A DNA stretch of 15,463 nt from DATEZO01 sp035255485 (GCA_035255485.1 DATEZO010000077.1:1-15463); one strand, 5' to 3'; shown: positions 7,341 through 14,843, numbered from the stretch's first letter. Notes: generated by a model not told the origin, from the sequence alone. A program made the numbers and translations.

Positions 7341-7994
7341 TCAGTAACGCTTGGTGAGCGTCATCAGCTCGCCATTGCGCCGCATTTCGGTACGGTTCAG
7401 GAAAGACATGCCCAGCAGCGCAAGCGGCAGCCCGCTCTCCTGCACCACCGCATCGACCTGGTTCAGTTCAATATCGCCGATCTTGACGGTGTTGAGCTTG
7501 ACCATGACAACCGGTATCGTGCCGTTGGCGGTGTTGACATAAGCCGGCTTGCCATGCCGGTAATCGATGCCAAGGCGCGCCGCGTCACTGGCAGAGAGCG
7601 CGATCATGGTGGCGCCGGTATCCACCAGCAGGCGGACGGTACTGCCATTGATCTGTCCTTGCGCGATGAAGTGTCCCTGGTCGTTGGCGCGCAGCGTGAC
7701 GCTGGCAGCCCCGGCGGGCGCAATGCGGTTGACATGCTCGCCGATAGCGATGATTTGCCGCTTGCCGCCGGCTTCAATGGTGGCGGCGGATTCGCTGACG
7801 CTCATCAGCCGGATGCCGTCCGCCACAGGAGTGCCGACCGAATAGGTCCTGGGCGTCGCCCCGTCGATCACCAGCACGGCCTTGCCGGGGAAAAGTCCGA
7901 CGACATCGATCTCGGTTGCCTGCGCCAGTGGTGCCCATTGCGCAAGCAGGAACAGGCCGCAGGCCAGGAGCTTCAGGTGCGTTTGTGTTCGCAC
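7341..7994 (-). CDS. Exported retropepsin-like aspartic protease family protein
   Basis: The 217-residue protein starts at GTG 7994, 7 bases after the yajQ stop. An N-terminal signal peptide is visible: charged RTQTHLK, a hydrophobic core, and a likely cleavage after APLAQA (residue 26). Residues 104-217 form a single retropepsin-like (clan AA, TIGR02281-type) domain with the catalytic motif LLVDTGATM (D125-T126-G127), then ALSASDAARLGI and LLGMSFLNR near the end. The DTG triad suggests a homodimeric aspartic peptidase in the periplasm or membrane-facing space; activity and targets are unknown. The N-terminal 27-100 region looks like a beta-rich accessory domain. An ATG far upstream (8081) keeps the frame open but would overlap yajQ and bury the signal peptide, so the GTG is preferred. 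It is probably in an operon with yajQ. No good ribosome site is visible. Confidence 0.8.
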   Translation of the reverse strand: MRTQTHLKLLACGLFLLAQWAPLAQATEIDVVGLFPGKAVLVIDGATPRTYSVGTPVADGIRLMSVSESAATIEAGGKRQIIAIGEHVNRIAPAGAASVTLRANDQGHFIAQGQINGSTVRLLVDTGATMIALSASDAARLGIDYRHGKPAYVNTANGTIPVVMVKLNTVKIGDIELNQVDAVVQESGLPLALLGMSFLNRTEMRRNGELMTLTKRY

Positions 7995-8001
7995 GCCGCA
8001 A

Positions 8002-8487
8002 TCAATCGCGGAAGTTGTTGAATTCCAGCGGCAGGTCAGCGACTTCCTTGCGCAGCAGCGCAATCGCCGCTTGCAAGTCATCCCGTTTTGCTCCAGTGAC
8101 GCGCACCGCGTCGCCCTGGATGCTGGCCTGCAGCTTTATCTTGCTATCCTTGATGATGCGGACGATCTTCTTGGCGGCATCGCCCTCGATCCCGTTTTTT
8201 ATCTTGATGACTTGCTTGACCTTGTCGCCGCCGATCTTCTCGATCTTGCCGATGTCGAGGAACCGCACATCGACATTGCGCTTGCTCATTTTGGCGGTCA
8301 GAACGTCGCGTACCTGGCCGAGCTGGAAGTCGGAATCGGCATATGCCGTCAGCTCATGCTCCTTTTGTTCGACCCGGGCGTCGGTGCCCTTGAAATCGAA
8401 GCGGGTGGAAATTTCCTTGTTGGCCTGCTCGACCGCGTTCTTGACTTCGACGGCGTTGGCTTCCAATACGGCATCAAACGATGGCAT
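8002..8487 (-). CDS. yajQ: YajQ family nucleotide-binding protein
   Basis: The 161-residue product begins MPSFDAVLEAN and ends LEFNNFRD, both signatures of the YajQ/UPF0234 family, and has the full family length. The body carries the conserved RFDFKGTDA and the lysine-rich KQVIKIKNGIEG and IIKDSKIKLQASIQG segments. In Xanthomonas campestris a YajQ protein binds cyclic di-GMP and interacts with a LysR-type regulator; in other species it binds nucleotides with unclear role. ATG 8487 is preceded by AAGGA on the minus strand with good spacing; an in-frame ATG at 8556 would add 23 unrelated residues. The gene is divergent from murB across 167 bases and leads into the retropepsin-like gene. A c-di-GMP link to the EAL regulator at 10801 is only speculation from proximity. 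Confidence 0.92.
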   Translation of the reverse strand: MPSFDAVLEANAVEVKNAVEQANKEISTRFDFKGTDARVEQKEHELTAYADSDFQLGQVRDVLTAKMSKRNVDVRFLDIGKIEKIGGDKVKQVIKIKNGIEGDAAKKIVRIIKDSKIKLQASIQGDAVRVTGAKRDDLQAAIALLRKEVADLPLEFNNFRD

Positions 8488-8634
8488 GGTGTTTTCCTTG
8501 ATTTTATGTTTGCACTGGAATGATAGGGTTGCGTGGCAGGATATCGCTGTATCCATGTTGCCCGGGTCGCGCCTGGCAGAAGCGCCCGCATCAACTGCTC
8601 ATTCTAGCGAACAAAAAACCGGGTGGCTATCGTT

Positions 8635-8648
8635 CCGATTATAATCGG
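8635..8648 (+). promoter_or_regulatory. Palindrome containing a consensus -10 box just before murB
   Basis: CCGATTATAATCGG is a perfect 14-bp palindrome, and TATAAT (8640-8645) within it is an exact sigma-70 -10 box. It ends 6 bases before the murB ATG. If used, transcription would start close to the ATG and give an almost leaderless mRNA, which fits the absence of a Shine-Dalgarno sequence. No good -35 box is seen 16-18 bases upstream. The palindrome could be an operator overlapping the promoter. Confidence 0.45.
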
Positions 8649-8654
8649 GCCGCC

Positions 8655-9683
8655 ATGCGCATTTCTCTTCCTATCCAGCACGATTTCCCACTGCGGCGCC
8701 ATAACACGTTCGGCATCGATGTTACTGCGCATGCCTATTTACCGGTCACATCCATTGATCAATTGCAGGCGGTCAGAGCCACGGCTGCATTATCCGGATT
8801 GCCGCGCCTGATGCTGGGCGGCGGCAGCAATATCCTGCTGAAGCGCGATTTTCCGGGGCTGGTGCTGCACATGCGCAATAGCGGAACCAGGATCATCGGA
8901 CAGGATGACACGGCAACCCATGTATGCGCCGCAGCGGGTGAAAACTGGCATGACTTCGTGCAATGGACCTTGGCGCAAGGCTGGGGCGGTCTGGAAAACC
9001 TGGCGCTGATTCCAGGTAGCGTCGGTGCCGCGCCGATTCAAAATATCGGCGCCTATGGCGTCGAGGCAAAAGACCTGATTCATTCGGTGCGGATGTTTGA
9101 TTTCGATACCGGCGACATCGTGACGCTAGGGCAGGCGGAATGCCGGTTCGCCTATCGTGACAGCATATTCAAGCATGAGCTGCAGGGACGGGGCGCGATC
9201 CTGGATGTCGTGTTCGCCTTGCCCCGACGCTGGCAGCCCAACCTGCTGTATGCCGAGCTTGCGCAGGAACTGGCTGCAACAGGCATCGCGACGCCGACAG
9301 CGCGCGACATCAGCGCAGCCGTGATCGCCATTCGCATGCGCAAGCTACCCGATCCCGCAGTCATCGGTAATGCGGGAAGTTTTTTCAAGAATCCGGTTGT
9401 GACGCAAGTGCAGCGCGATGCGTTGCTGGCACGTTATCCGCAACTGGTCAGCTATGCCCAGCCGGACGGTACATTCAAGCTGGCGGCCGGATGGCTGATC
9501 GATCGATGCGGCTGGAAAGGCAAAACGCTTGGCCATGCCGGCGTGTACGAGAAGCAGGCGCTGGTGCTGGTCAATCGCGGCGGCGCGACCGGGCAGGAAA
9601 TCGCCAGTCTTGCCGCCGTGATTCAGGCCGATGTCGAGGCGACATTCGGCGTGGCATTGGAGCCTGAACCGGTATTTGTCTGA
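8655..9683 (+). CDS. murB: UDP-N-acetylenolpyruvoylglucosamine reductase MurB (type I)
   Basis: The 342-residue flavoenzyme reduces UDP-GlcNAc-enolpyruvate to UDP-MurNAc with NADPH, the second committed step of peptidoglycan precursor synthesis in the cytoplasm. FAD-binding text is clear (MLGGGSNILL, IPGSVGAAPIQNIGAYGVE). The type I loop with the substrate-site tyrosine is present (FAYRDSIFK, Y167-R168). The proton-donor serine is S242 in GNAGSFFKNP, and a C-terminal acidic residue (E336 or E338) lies in LEPEPVF. Length equals the E. coli enzyme. The N-terminus from ATG 8655 (MRISLPIQHDFPLRRHNTFG) fits the family; an open frame further upstream to 8520 gives unrelated residues. There is no Shine-Dalgarno sequence, but a TATAAT lies 9 bases before the start. 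No peptidoglycan operon surrounds it. Confidence 0.95.
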   Translation: MRISLPIQHDFPLRRHNTFGIDVTAHAYLPVTSIDQLQAVRATAALSGLPRLMLGGGSNILLKRDFPGLVLHMRNSGTRIIGQDDTATHVCAAAGENWHDFVQWTLAQGWGGLENLALIPGSVGAAPIQNIGAYGVEAKDLIHSVRMFDFDTGDIVTLGQAECRFAYRDSIFKHELQGRGAILDVVFALPRRWQPNLLYAELAQELAATGIATPTARDISAAVIAIRMRKLPDPAVIGNAGSFFKNPVVTQVQRDALLARYPQLVSYAQPDGTFKLAAGWLIDRCGWKGKTLGHAGVYEKQALVLVNRGGATGQEIASLAAVIQADVEATFGVALEPEPVFV

Positions 9684-9747
9684 TATCCGGCATGACCCGT
9701 ATCGGGCAGGCATGGTCTTGTCGTAGATGCCAGGTTTTTGCCACTGT

Positions 9748-9768
9748 CCGGCTCGCCATGGGAGCCGG
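9748..9768. repeat. GC-rich hairpin downstream of murB
   Basis: CCGGCTC (9748-9754) and GAGCCGG (9762-9768) give a perfect 7-bp stem with a 7-base loop, 64 bases past the murB stop. No T-run follows on the plus strand. On the minus strand the next bases read ACAGTGGC and give no T-run either. It could be an RNA 3'-end stabiliser or a weak terminator; I cannot assign it. Confidence 0.35.
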
Positions 9769-9817
9769 GCTCGCTACAGGGTAATGAGCGGAAACTTATT
9801 TCTCCTGAAAAACGGGG

Positions 9818-9885
9818 AGTATGGATAAAAATACTTGAATATTGGCAATAAAGTTGCGGCTATTTAAAAATACTTGCCCGAGTAT
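9818..9885. repeat. Cluster of ATACT/AGTAT half-sites and a 12-bp direct repeat
   Basis: AGTAT (9818-9822) faces ATACT (9831-9835) across 8 bases, and ATACT (9870-9874) faces AGTAT (9881-9885) across 6 bases. The two ATACT copies sit inside identical TAAAAATACTTG blocks spaced 39 bases apart. Such paired half-sites resemble operator sequences, but the spacings differ and AT-rich chance similarity is possible. Confidence 0.3.
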
Positions 9886-10248
9886 AGCGCGATTCCCTCT
9901 CTGCCGAAATCGGCTTTCTCAAATCGAATAAAGATGATATTGCCGTTTTTACTTGACGGGAATCACGCCTATCGTATCGATGAGTAAACGGCATTTCCAC
10001 AAGTAAAAATTGCATGCCGCCGCTGGCAAACGCTATTTCTTGCAATTGGAAAACACTAAAAAATTGCCTGTTGGAATTTACCGTAATTCGCCTGCACGTC
10101 ACAGAGAATTCAGGTATTGTTTTGCTCTCGGCAGTTGGATGATGCAATGACAAAATAGGTTCTCTGGCATCTGCCGACTCAGTAAACAATTCCGGAAACA
10201 AACTCTAGTCATCAGTGTCGAAACCGGAGTTGTTCCTTTAAAGCAAGA

Positions 10249-10786
10249 GTGTCATTTGTGTGGACAGCTGTTTTATTCAGACCAAAAGCCATTGGAGCCT
10301 TGCTGGCGAGAGTGCGAATAGGGGAATTTGGGAAAGCGTATTTGCCATCGGTTGGCATTTTGACCGCTTTGTTTGCCTTTACCCTCATTGACGCGATGGC
10401 ATCGGTTTCGATTGCCGGTGCCGAAAGCATGCGCTCGATGCATCAGATGCGCGATCTGGCTGCGCAGATAAAAGAAGTAGCAAATCATCCGCTGGCTGAA
10501 CGTTCGCAGGCGGTTGAAAAAACCACTCGCGCAACCAGGTTGCTGACTATTTTTGGCGCGACGGGTACCTATTTGATGATAGGTGGCGTGCTTTGGCTCC
10601 TGAGGCGCGAAAAGCGTTGGACGCCAGGCGACCGACGAGGTGCTGCGGAAAACCGATCAAGCGTTGGCCCGTCATGCGCAGCAACTTGAGACTACCAGCA
10701 AGGAGCTGGAAAGCTTCAGCTATTTTGTTTCGCATGATTCCCGTCGTGATGCCGACTTCCTTCGCAGAGGAGTGCGACATCGTTGA
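10249..10786 (+). pseudogene. Broken membrane sensor histidine kinase (frameshifted and truncated after the H-box)
   Basis: The first frame (GTG 10249 to about 10620) encodes two membrane segments, near residues 33-52 (LPSVGILTALFAF) and 96-117 (LLTIFGATGTYLMIGGVLWLL). Only about 45 residues lie between them, short for a CHASE3-like sensor. The frame then shifts by one base between about 10604 and 10625. In the new frame the text continues as a kinase linker, QATDEVLRKTDQALARHAQQ, and reaches ELESFSYFVSHDS, an unmistakable histidine kinase H-box (His codon 10733-10735). Instead of the usual LRAPLR continuation it reads SRRDADFLRR and stops at TGA 10784-10786, so the rest of the dimerisation helix and the whole ATP-binding domain are missing. 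The uncorrected first frame ends at 10689. It lies 14 bases before a response regulator gene, probably once its partner. A sequencing error could explain the frameshift but not the truncation. Confidence 0.75.
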
Positions 10787-10800
10787 AAGCTGCCGGATAA

Positions 10801-13434
10801 ATGGATAGTCCAATAACGAAGAAGTACATGGAACCGATAAACAAGGTAATCAAGATACTTCTGGTCGAGGATGTGGCAACGGACGCCGAACTGACAATTC
10901 GGCAGTTGCGTCGCGATGGGCTGGTGGTGGAAGCGCAGCGGGTGAAGACGCGCGATGCATTCATCGCCGGACTGAAGGTATTCAAGCCGGATCTGATCCT
11001 GTCCGATTATTCGCTGCCTGAATTCGACGGACTCTCGGCACTGCTGATTGCGCATGACGCCTGTCCGGATATTCCCTTTCTATTTTTGTCCGGCACCATC
11101 GGGGAAGAAACCGCGATCCATGCATTGAAGGCCGGAGCAATCGATTATGTGCTCAAGACCAACCTGAGCCGGCTGGGAGCCGCAGTGCGGCGTGCGCTTG
11201 ATGAGGCCCATATGCGTTTGGCCCACCGTCAGGCTGAATCGCGGTTTCGGGATTTGATCGAGTTCGCGCCGCATGCCATCGTGGTGACGAACGACCAGGG
11301 CAGAATCGAAATTGTGAATGCGCAGGCGGAATCCCTGTTCGGCTATCGCCGCGATGAAGTTGTCGGCATGCTGAGCGAAACATTGATCCCCGGTTGCTTG
11401 CGGCAATGGCATGAAGCGCTTCAGGGCCGTGACCCGGCCGCTCCGGATTCCGGTACGACCGCGCTGACTCTTGAAGCAATCGGGCGCAGCAAGAATGGCG
11501 GCGAGTTTTCTGCAGAAGTCAGTCTCAGCCCGTTGAAGACGGAAGCAGGGTTATGGATATCAGGCGTGGTGCGCGATATCTCGGAACGGAAGGAACAGGA
11601 AAATCGCCTCGTGCGCCTGAGCCGTCTCCATACTGTCTTGAGTGGAATCAATACTGCAATCGTGCGTATCCATGATCGACAAAAATTTCTGGAGGAAATT
11701 TGCAGGATTGCGGTGGAAGACGGCTTGTTTGCCGCGGCATGGATCGGCATGCTCGACCGCGATACCTTGCGCCTGACGCCGCAGGCATGGGTCGGAGTCG
11801 AGCGCGACTATCTGGATCAATTCGGACTGAGCGCAGATGAGCGCTTGCCGGAAGGACGCGGCCCGACCGGAGTCGCACTACGGAACAGGACAGGTGCAGT
11901 GGCGCATGATACGCTGGACTTGCCGATGGGTCCATGGCGCACCCTGCTGGTTGACCGCGGCTATCGTTCGACCTGCACCATACCGCTGCTGGCCGGTTCG
12001 GAGGTGATTGGCGCGCTGATCCTGTATGCGACGCAAGCCGGCGTATTCAATGAAGAAGAGCGACGGCTGCTCTCGATGGTCGCCGCCGATATTTCGTTTG
12101 CGCTTAACCATTTCAGCCAGGAAGAGCAGATCAATTATCTTGCCTATTTTGATTCGGTCACCGGGCTGCCGAATCGCGCGCTGTTCAAGGACCGTGTTAC
12201 GCAACTGATTGAATCCTGCAGCGCGAAACATGGCGGGAAAATAGTGCTGGTGCTGCTGGATCTTGATCGCTTCAGGAATATCAATGAAGCATTTGGCCGC
12301 AGCGCCACTGACGAGCTGCTGCGCGAGGTGGCGCGGCGGCTGCGCAGCGTCGTGCCGGAGCCGGGCTGCCTGGCGCGTATTCATGCGGATTGTTTCGCAT
12401 TTGCGATGCAAGAGACGGGCAACGAAACCGATATCATCAGCCTGCTGGAGCGTTCGGTGGCGGTGCGCCTGTCGGCACCGATAACGGCATTGGGAAAGGA
12501 TATTCGCACCTCGGCCACCGCGGGTATCGTGCTCTACCCGACCGACGGTACCGATATCGATATTCTGCTGCGCAACGGCGAAGCGGCGCTGAAAAATGCC
12601 AAGGCGATCAAGGCGCGCTATCTGTTTTATACGTCTGAAATGAATGCGCGCACGGCGGAAAAACTATCGATCGAAAATCGCCTGCGCCGGGCCCTGGAAC
12701 AAGAGCAATTCGTGCTGTATTACCAGCCGAAGATCGATCTTGCCAGCAACCGGATTATCGGACTGGAAGCCTTGATACGATGGAATGATCCCGAATACGG
12801 GCTGATCCAGCCTGAAAAATTCATCCATATCCTGGAAGAAACCGGGCTTATCGTCGAGGCCGGGAAATGGGTGATTCACCGGGCGCGCAGGCAATACCAC
12901 GAATGGGCCGCGCACGGCATCGAAGCGCCGCGCATCGCATTGAACGTGTCGCAGCTGCAGATCCGGCAGAAGGATTTCGTGCGCCATACCATCCACTTGC
13001 TGGGCGAGCACGAACCGGGTAATTTCGAGCTTGAAATCACCGAAAGCCTGTTCATGCAGGGAGCGGATCAGGACGCCGCAAAAATGAAGCTGGCCGCCTT
13101 GCGCGAAACCGGCATCACCATGGCGATCGATGATTTCGGCACCGGCTATTCATCGCTTAGCTATATTGCCCATTTGCCGATCGATACCCTGAAGATCGAT
13201 CGCTCCTTCATCCAGGATATGACGACCAGCCGGGAACACATGGCCATCGTATCGACCATTATCTCGCTTGCGCATTCACTGAAGTTCAAGGTGGTGGCGG
13301 AAGGCGTGGAAACGCACAAGCAAGCCCGCCTGCTAAAAGCGCTCGGTTGCGACCATATCCAGGGTTTTCTCTACAGCCGCACGCTGCCGCCGTGGGAAAT
13401 TGAGGAAAAGCTTGTCCTGCAGCAGGGAATGTAG
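10801..13434 (+). CDS. Response regulator with REC-PAS-GAF-GGDEF-EAL; probable c-di-GMP phosphodiesterase
   Basis: The 877-residue cytoplasmic protein carries, in order: a receiver domain (about 17-137; acidic pocket E23/D24, phospho-acceptor D69 in LILSDYSLPEFDG, S97, K119); a PAS domain (about 145-262, ending VVRDISERKEQE); a GAF domain (about 275-438); a GGDEF domain (about 445-610, DSVTGLPNRALF and LDLDRF); and an EAL domain (about 625-870). The GGDEF signature is replaced by HADCF in LARIHADCFAFAM (528-532), so cyclase activity should be lost. The EAL residues look complete: E656-A-L, N715, E745 and E748 in ELEITES, D777-D778 in AIDDFGTGYSS, K798, and E834 in VVAEGVET. It likely degrades c-di-GMP under control of receiver phosphorylation and PAS/GAF ligands. 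The start may be ATG 10801 or ATG 10828 (GAAGAAG upstream). The adjacent kinase is broken, so the phosphate source is unknown. Confidence 0.92.
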   Translation: MDSPITKKYMEPINKVIKILLVEDVATDAELTIRQLRRDGLVVEAQRVKTRDAFIAGLKVFKPDLILSDYSLPEFDGLSALLIAHDACPDIPFLFLSGTIGEETAIHALKAGAIDYVLKTNLSRLGAAVRRALDEAHMRLAHRQAESRFRDLIEFAPHAIVVTNDQGRIEIVNAQAESLFGYRRDEVVGMLSETLIPGCLRQWHEALQGRDPAAPDSGTTALTLEAIGRSKNGGEFSAEVSLSPLKTEAGLWISGVVRDISERKEQENRLVRLSRLHTVLSGINTAIVRIHDRQKFLEEICRIAVEDGLFAAAWIGMLDRDTLRLTPQAWVGVERDYLDQFGLSADERLPEGRGPTGVALRNRTGAVAHDTLDLPMGPWRTLLVDRGYRSTCTIPLLAGSEVIGALILYATQAGVFNEEERRLLSMVAADISFALNHFSQEEQINYLAYFDSVTGLPNRALFKDRVTQLIESCSAKHGGKIVLVLLDLDRFRNINEAFGRSATDELLREVARRLRSVVPEPGCLARIHADCFAFAMQETGNETDIISLLERSVAVRLSAPITALGKDIRTSATAGIVLYPTDGTDIDILLRNGEAALKNAKAIKARYLFYTSEMNARTAEKLSIENRLRRALEQEQFVLYYQPKIDLASNRIIGLEALIRWNDPEYGLIQPEKFIHILEETGLIVEAGKWVIHRARRQYHEWAAHGIEAPRIALNVSQLQIRQKDFVRHTIHLLGEHEPGNFELEITESLFMQGADQDAAKMKLAALRETGITMAIDDFGTGYSSLSYIAHLPIDTLKIDRSFIQDMTTSREHMAIVSTIISLAHSLKFKVVAEGVETHKQARLLKALGCDHIQGFLYSRTLPPWEIEEKLVLQQGM

Positions 13435-13441
13435 GTAACGG

Positions 13442-13762
13442 TTACTTCGCGACGAAATGACATATGTAATCAAGCGGTTCCTGCGTTTCGATATCGAAAC
13501 GGGAAGAACCCGGCACTTCGAAGGACTGCCCTGCCGCATAGGTTTTCCAGTCGCTTTCGCCGGCCAGGCGTACGCGGCATGCGCCCGCAATGATTTCCAT
13601 GATTTCCGGCGCATCGGTGTTGAAGCTCAGCGCTGACGGCAGGATCACGCCAATGGTTTTTCTTGTGCCATCCGGGAACAGCACACTGTGCGAGATGCAT
13701 TTGCCGTCGAAGAAGATATTGGATTTCTTGATGACGGAGACGTTATCGAATTGGTTGCTCAT
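13442..13762 (-). CDS. ppnP: Pyrimidine/purine nucleoside phosphorylase PpnP (cupin, formerly DUF1255)
   Basis: The 106-residue small cupin aligns by eye with E. coli PpnP (YaiE): SVGVILPSALSF-type centre, APEIMEIIAGACRVRL, SDWKTYAAGQSFEVPG and EPLDYICHFV. Family members phosphorolyse several nucleosides to free base and ribose 1-phosphate. I place the start at ATG 13762 (MSNQFDNVSV). An ATG at 13777 would add five residues (MKDFN), and neither has a clear ribosome site. The N-terminus is about 10 residues longer than the E. coli protein. The gene converges on the upstream response regulator with only 7 bases between stop codons and no visible terminator, so the two transcripts probably overlap. 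Confidence 0.88.
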   Translation of the reverse strand: MSNQFDNVSVIKKSNIFFDGKCISHSVLFPDGTRKTIGVILPSALSFNTDAPEIMEIIAGACRVRLAGESDWKTYAAGQSFEVPGSSRFDIETQEPLDYICHFVAK

Positions 13763-13811
13763 GTTGAAGTCTTTCATGGATGATGGATTGCGGAAAAATT
13801 CGTTGCGCGCA

Positions 13812-14783
13812 TTATACGGGGAGTGCGCTGGCCGCAGCGTCGTCGGTATCTTTACCGCCGACAAAATCACCGATGCCGTATTCGCTTGCAGCATCAGGCA
13901 AGCGGGCCGCCAGAAAATCGATAAAGCACCTGACTGCCGGCAACAGGCCGCGCCGCGAGGGGAATACCGCGTGCAGGTTCGATTGCACGAATGTCCACTG
14001 CGGCAGTACGCGCACCAGCCTGCCCGACATCAGCGCATCGCGGCACAGGTATTCCGGCATCGCAGCCAGGCCGACACCGGCCGCTGCGGTTTCGCGCAGG
14101 ACGATGAAATCATCGGCCAGCAGGCGCGGCGCATACGCGACGGTGTGAACGGTGCCTTCCGGTCCGTGTAGCGGCCAGGCATATTTACCATCGCGCATGA
14201 TCATGCCAAGACTTGGAAAGCGAGCCAGGTCTTCCGGATGCGCCGGCGGGCCGAGTCGTTCGAGCAGCGCCGGGCTGCCCAACAGCGATACACGGCTGAA
14301 GCCGAACGAGCGCATCACCAGCGCCGAATCTTCCAGTACATTGCGCACGCGCAGTGCGATATCGAGCCCTTCTTCGATCACGTCGACACGGCGGTTAGTG
14401 ACTTCCATATAAACCGTCACTTGCGGATACGCGTCCATGAATTCGCCTACAATACCCGCCATCAGCGTTTGTGCCAGCGTAATCGGGCAGCTAAGGCGAA
14501 CTTGGCCGCGCGGCTCGGCTTGCATATGGTCGATCGCATCCTGGGCAGCTTGCGCTTCGGCCAGCATTGCCTGGCAGTGGCGCAGATATACCTGGCCGAT
14601 TTCAGTCACCGCAAATCGGCGCGAACTGCGCTGCAGCAGGCGCACCCCGAGGTGTTCTTCCAGCAGCGCGATGCGGCGCGACAGACGCGATTTCGGTATG
14701 CTCAATGCGCGGCCGGCGGGTGCGAAGCCGCCTTTTTCGACAACTTGCGCAAAGAAGTACAGGTCGTTCAAATTCTGCTGCAT
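13812..14783 (-). CDS. LysR-type transcriptional regulator
   Basis: The 323-residue protein has an N-terminal winged helix-turn-helix (residues about 5-63; FAQVVEKGGFAPAGRALSIP, SRLSRRIALLEEHLGVRLLQR). A substrate-binding domain follows from about 92 (VRLSCPITLAQTLM) through DIALRVRNV and AAGVGLAAMPEYL. The subfamily is the common one that represses or activates a divergently placed oxidoreductase. The last about 20 residues (GGKDTDDAAASALPV) extend beyond the usual end. Its divergent neighbour is an azoreductase, so that gene is the likely target, with a quinone, azo compound or other electrophile as possible inducer (inference). The ATG at 14783 has no good ribosome site. An exact TATAAT on the minus strand (14817-14812) lies inside the spacer of a palindrome upstream, which suggests that the regulator represses itself. 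Confidence 0.92.
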   Translation of the reverse strand: MQQNLNDLYFFAQVVEKGGFAPAGRALSIPKSRLSRRIALLEEHLGVRLLQRSSRRFAVTEIGQVYLRHCQAMLAEAQAAQDAIDHMQAEPRGQVRLSCPITLAQTLMAGIVGEFMDAYPQVTVYMEVTNRRVDVIEEGLDIALRVRNVLEDSALVMRSFGFSRVSLLGSPALLERLGPPAHPEDLARFPSLGMIMRDGKYAWPLHGPEGTVHTVAYAPRLLADDFIVLRETAAAGVGLAAMPEYLCRDALMSGRLVRVLPQWTFVQSNLHAVFPSRRGLLPAVRCFIDFLAARLPDAASEYGIGDFVGGKDTDDAAASALPV

Positions 14784-14801
14784 GATTCAGCCATGGTTAT
14801 T

Positions 14802-14825
14802 TATCGTTCACATTATAGAACGATA
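14802..14825. promoter_or_regulatory. Palindromic operator between lysR and azoR, overlapping the lysR -10 box
   Basis: TATCGTTC (14802-14809) and GAACGATA (14818-14825) are a perfect 8-bp inverted repeat with an 8-base spacer, and contain the T-N11-A core expected of LysR-type sites. On the minus strand the spacer holds TATAAT (14817-14812), placed to start lysR transcription about 20 bases before its ATG. The centre (about 14813.5) is near -65 relative to the azoR promoter proposed at 14844-14872, the classic recognition-site position. Confidence 0.6.
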
Positions 14826-14843
14826 GGTTTGAAATTTACGGCC

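Larger units (their letters stand above)
9684..10248. other. 565-base intergenic region with short repeats, no convincing gene
   Basis: The first 100 bases after murB are GC-rich and the rest is AT-richer than the neighbouring genes. It holds a 7-bp hairpin (9748-9768), a 12-bp direct repeat TAAAAATACTTG (9826-9837 and 9865-9876), and an interrupted inverted repeat of GCCGTTT (9942-9948) with AAACGGC (9986-9992), extended by ACT/AGT. Open frames across it on the minus strand have no recognisable domain, start context or family resemblance. It may include the promoter of the decayed kinase gene that follows. Confidence 0.6.

Noticed and set aside
6599..7357. 252-codon plus-strand frame overlapping aroG
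   Set aside because: It is an alternative frame of the conserved DAHP synthase, and its tail runs into non-coding sequence. No protein family signature is present.
9860..10201. 113-codon minus-strand frame in the murB-kinase gap
   Set aside because: No ribosome site, no recognisable family and no hydrophobic or domain pattern. The sequence around it is AT-rich and repeat-bearing, more like regulatory DNA.
12389..12400. Active diguanylate cyclase call for the response regulator
   Set aside because: The signature motif reads HADCF rather than GGDEF or a permitted variant, so cyclase activity is unlikely even though the rest of the domain is recognisable.
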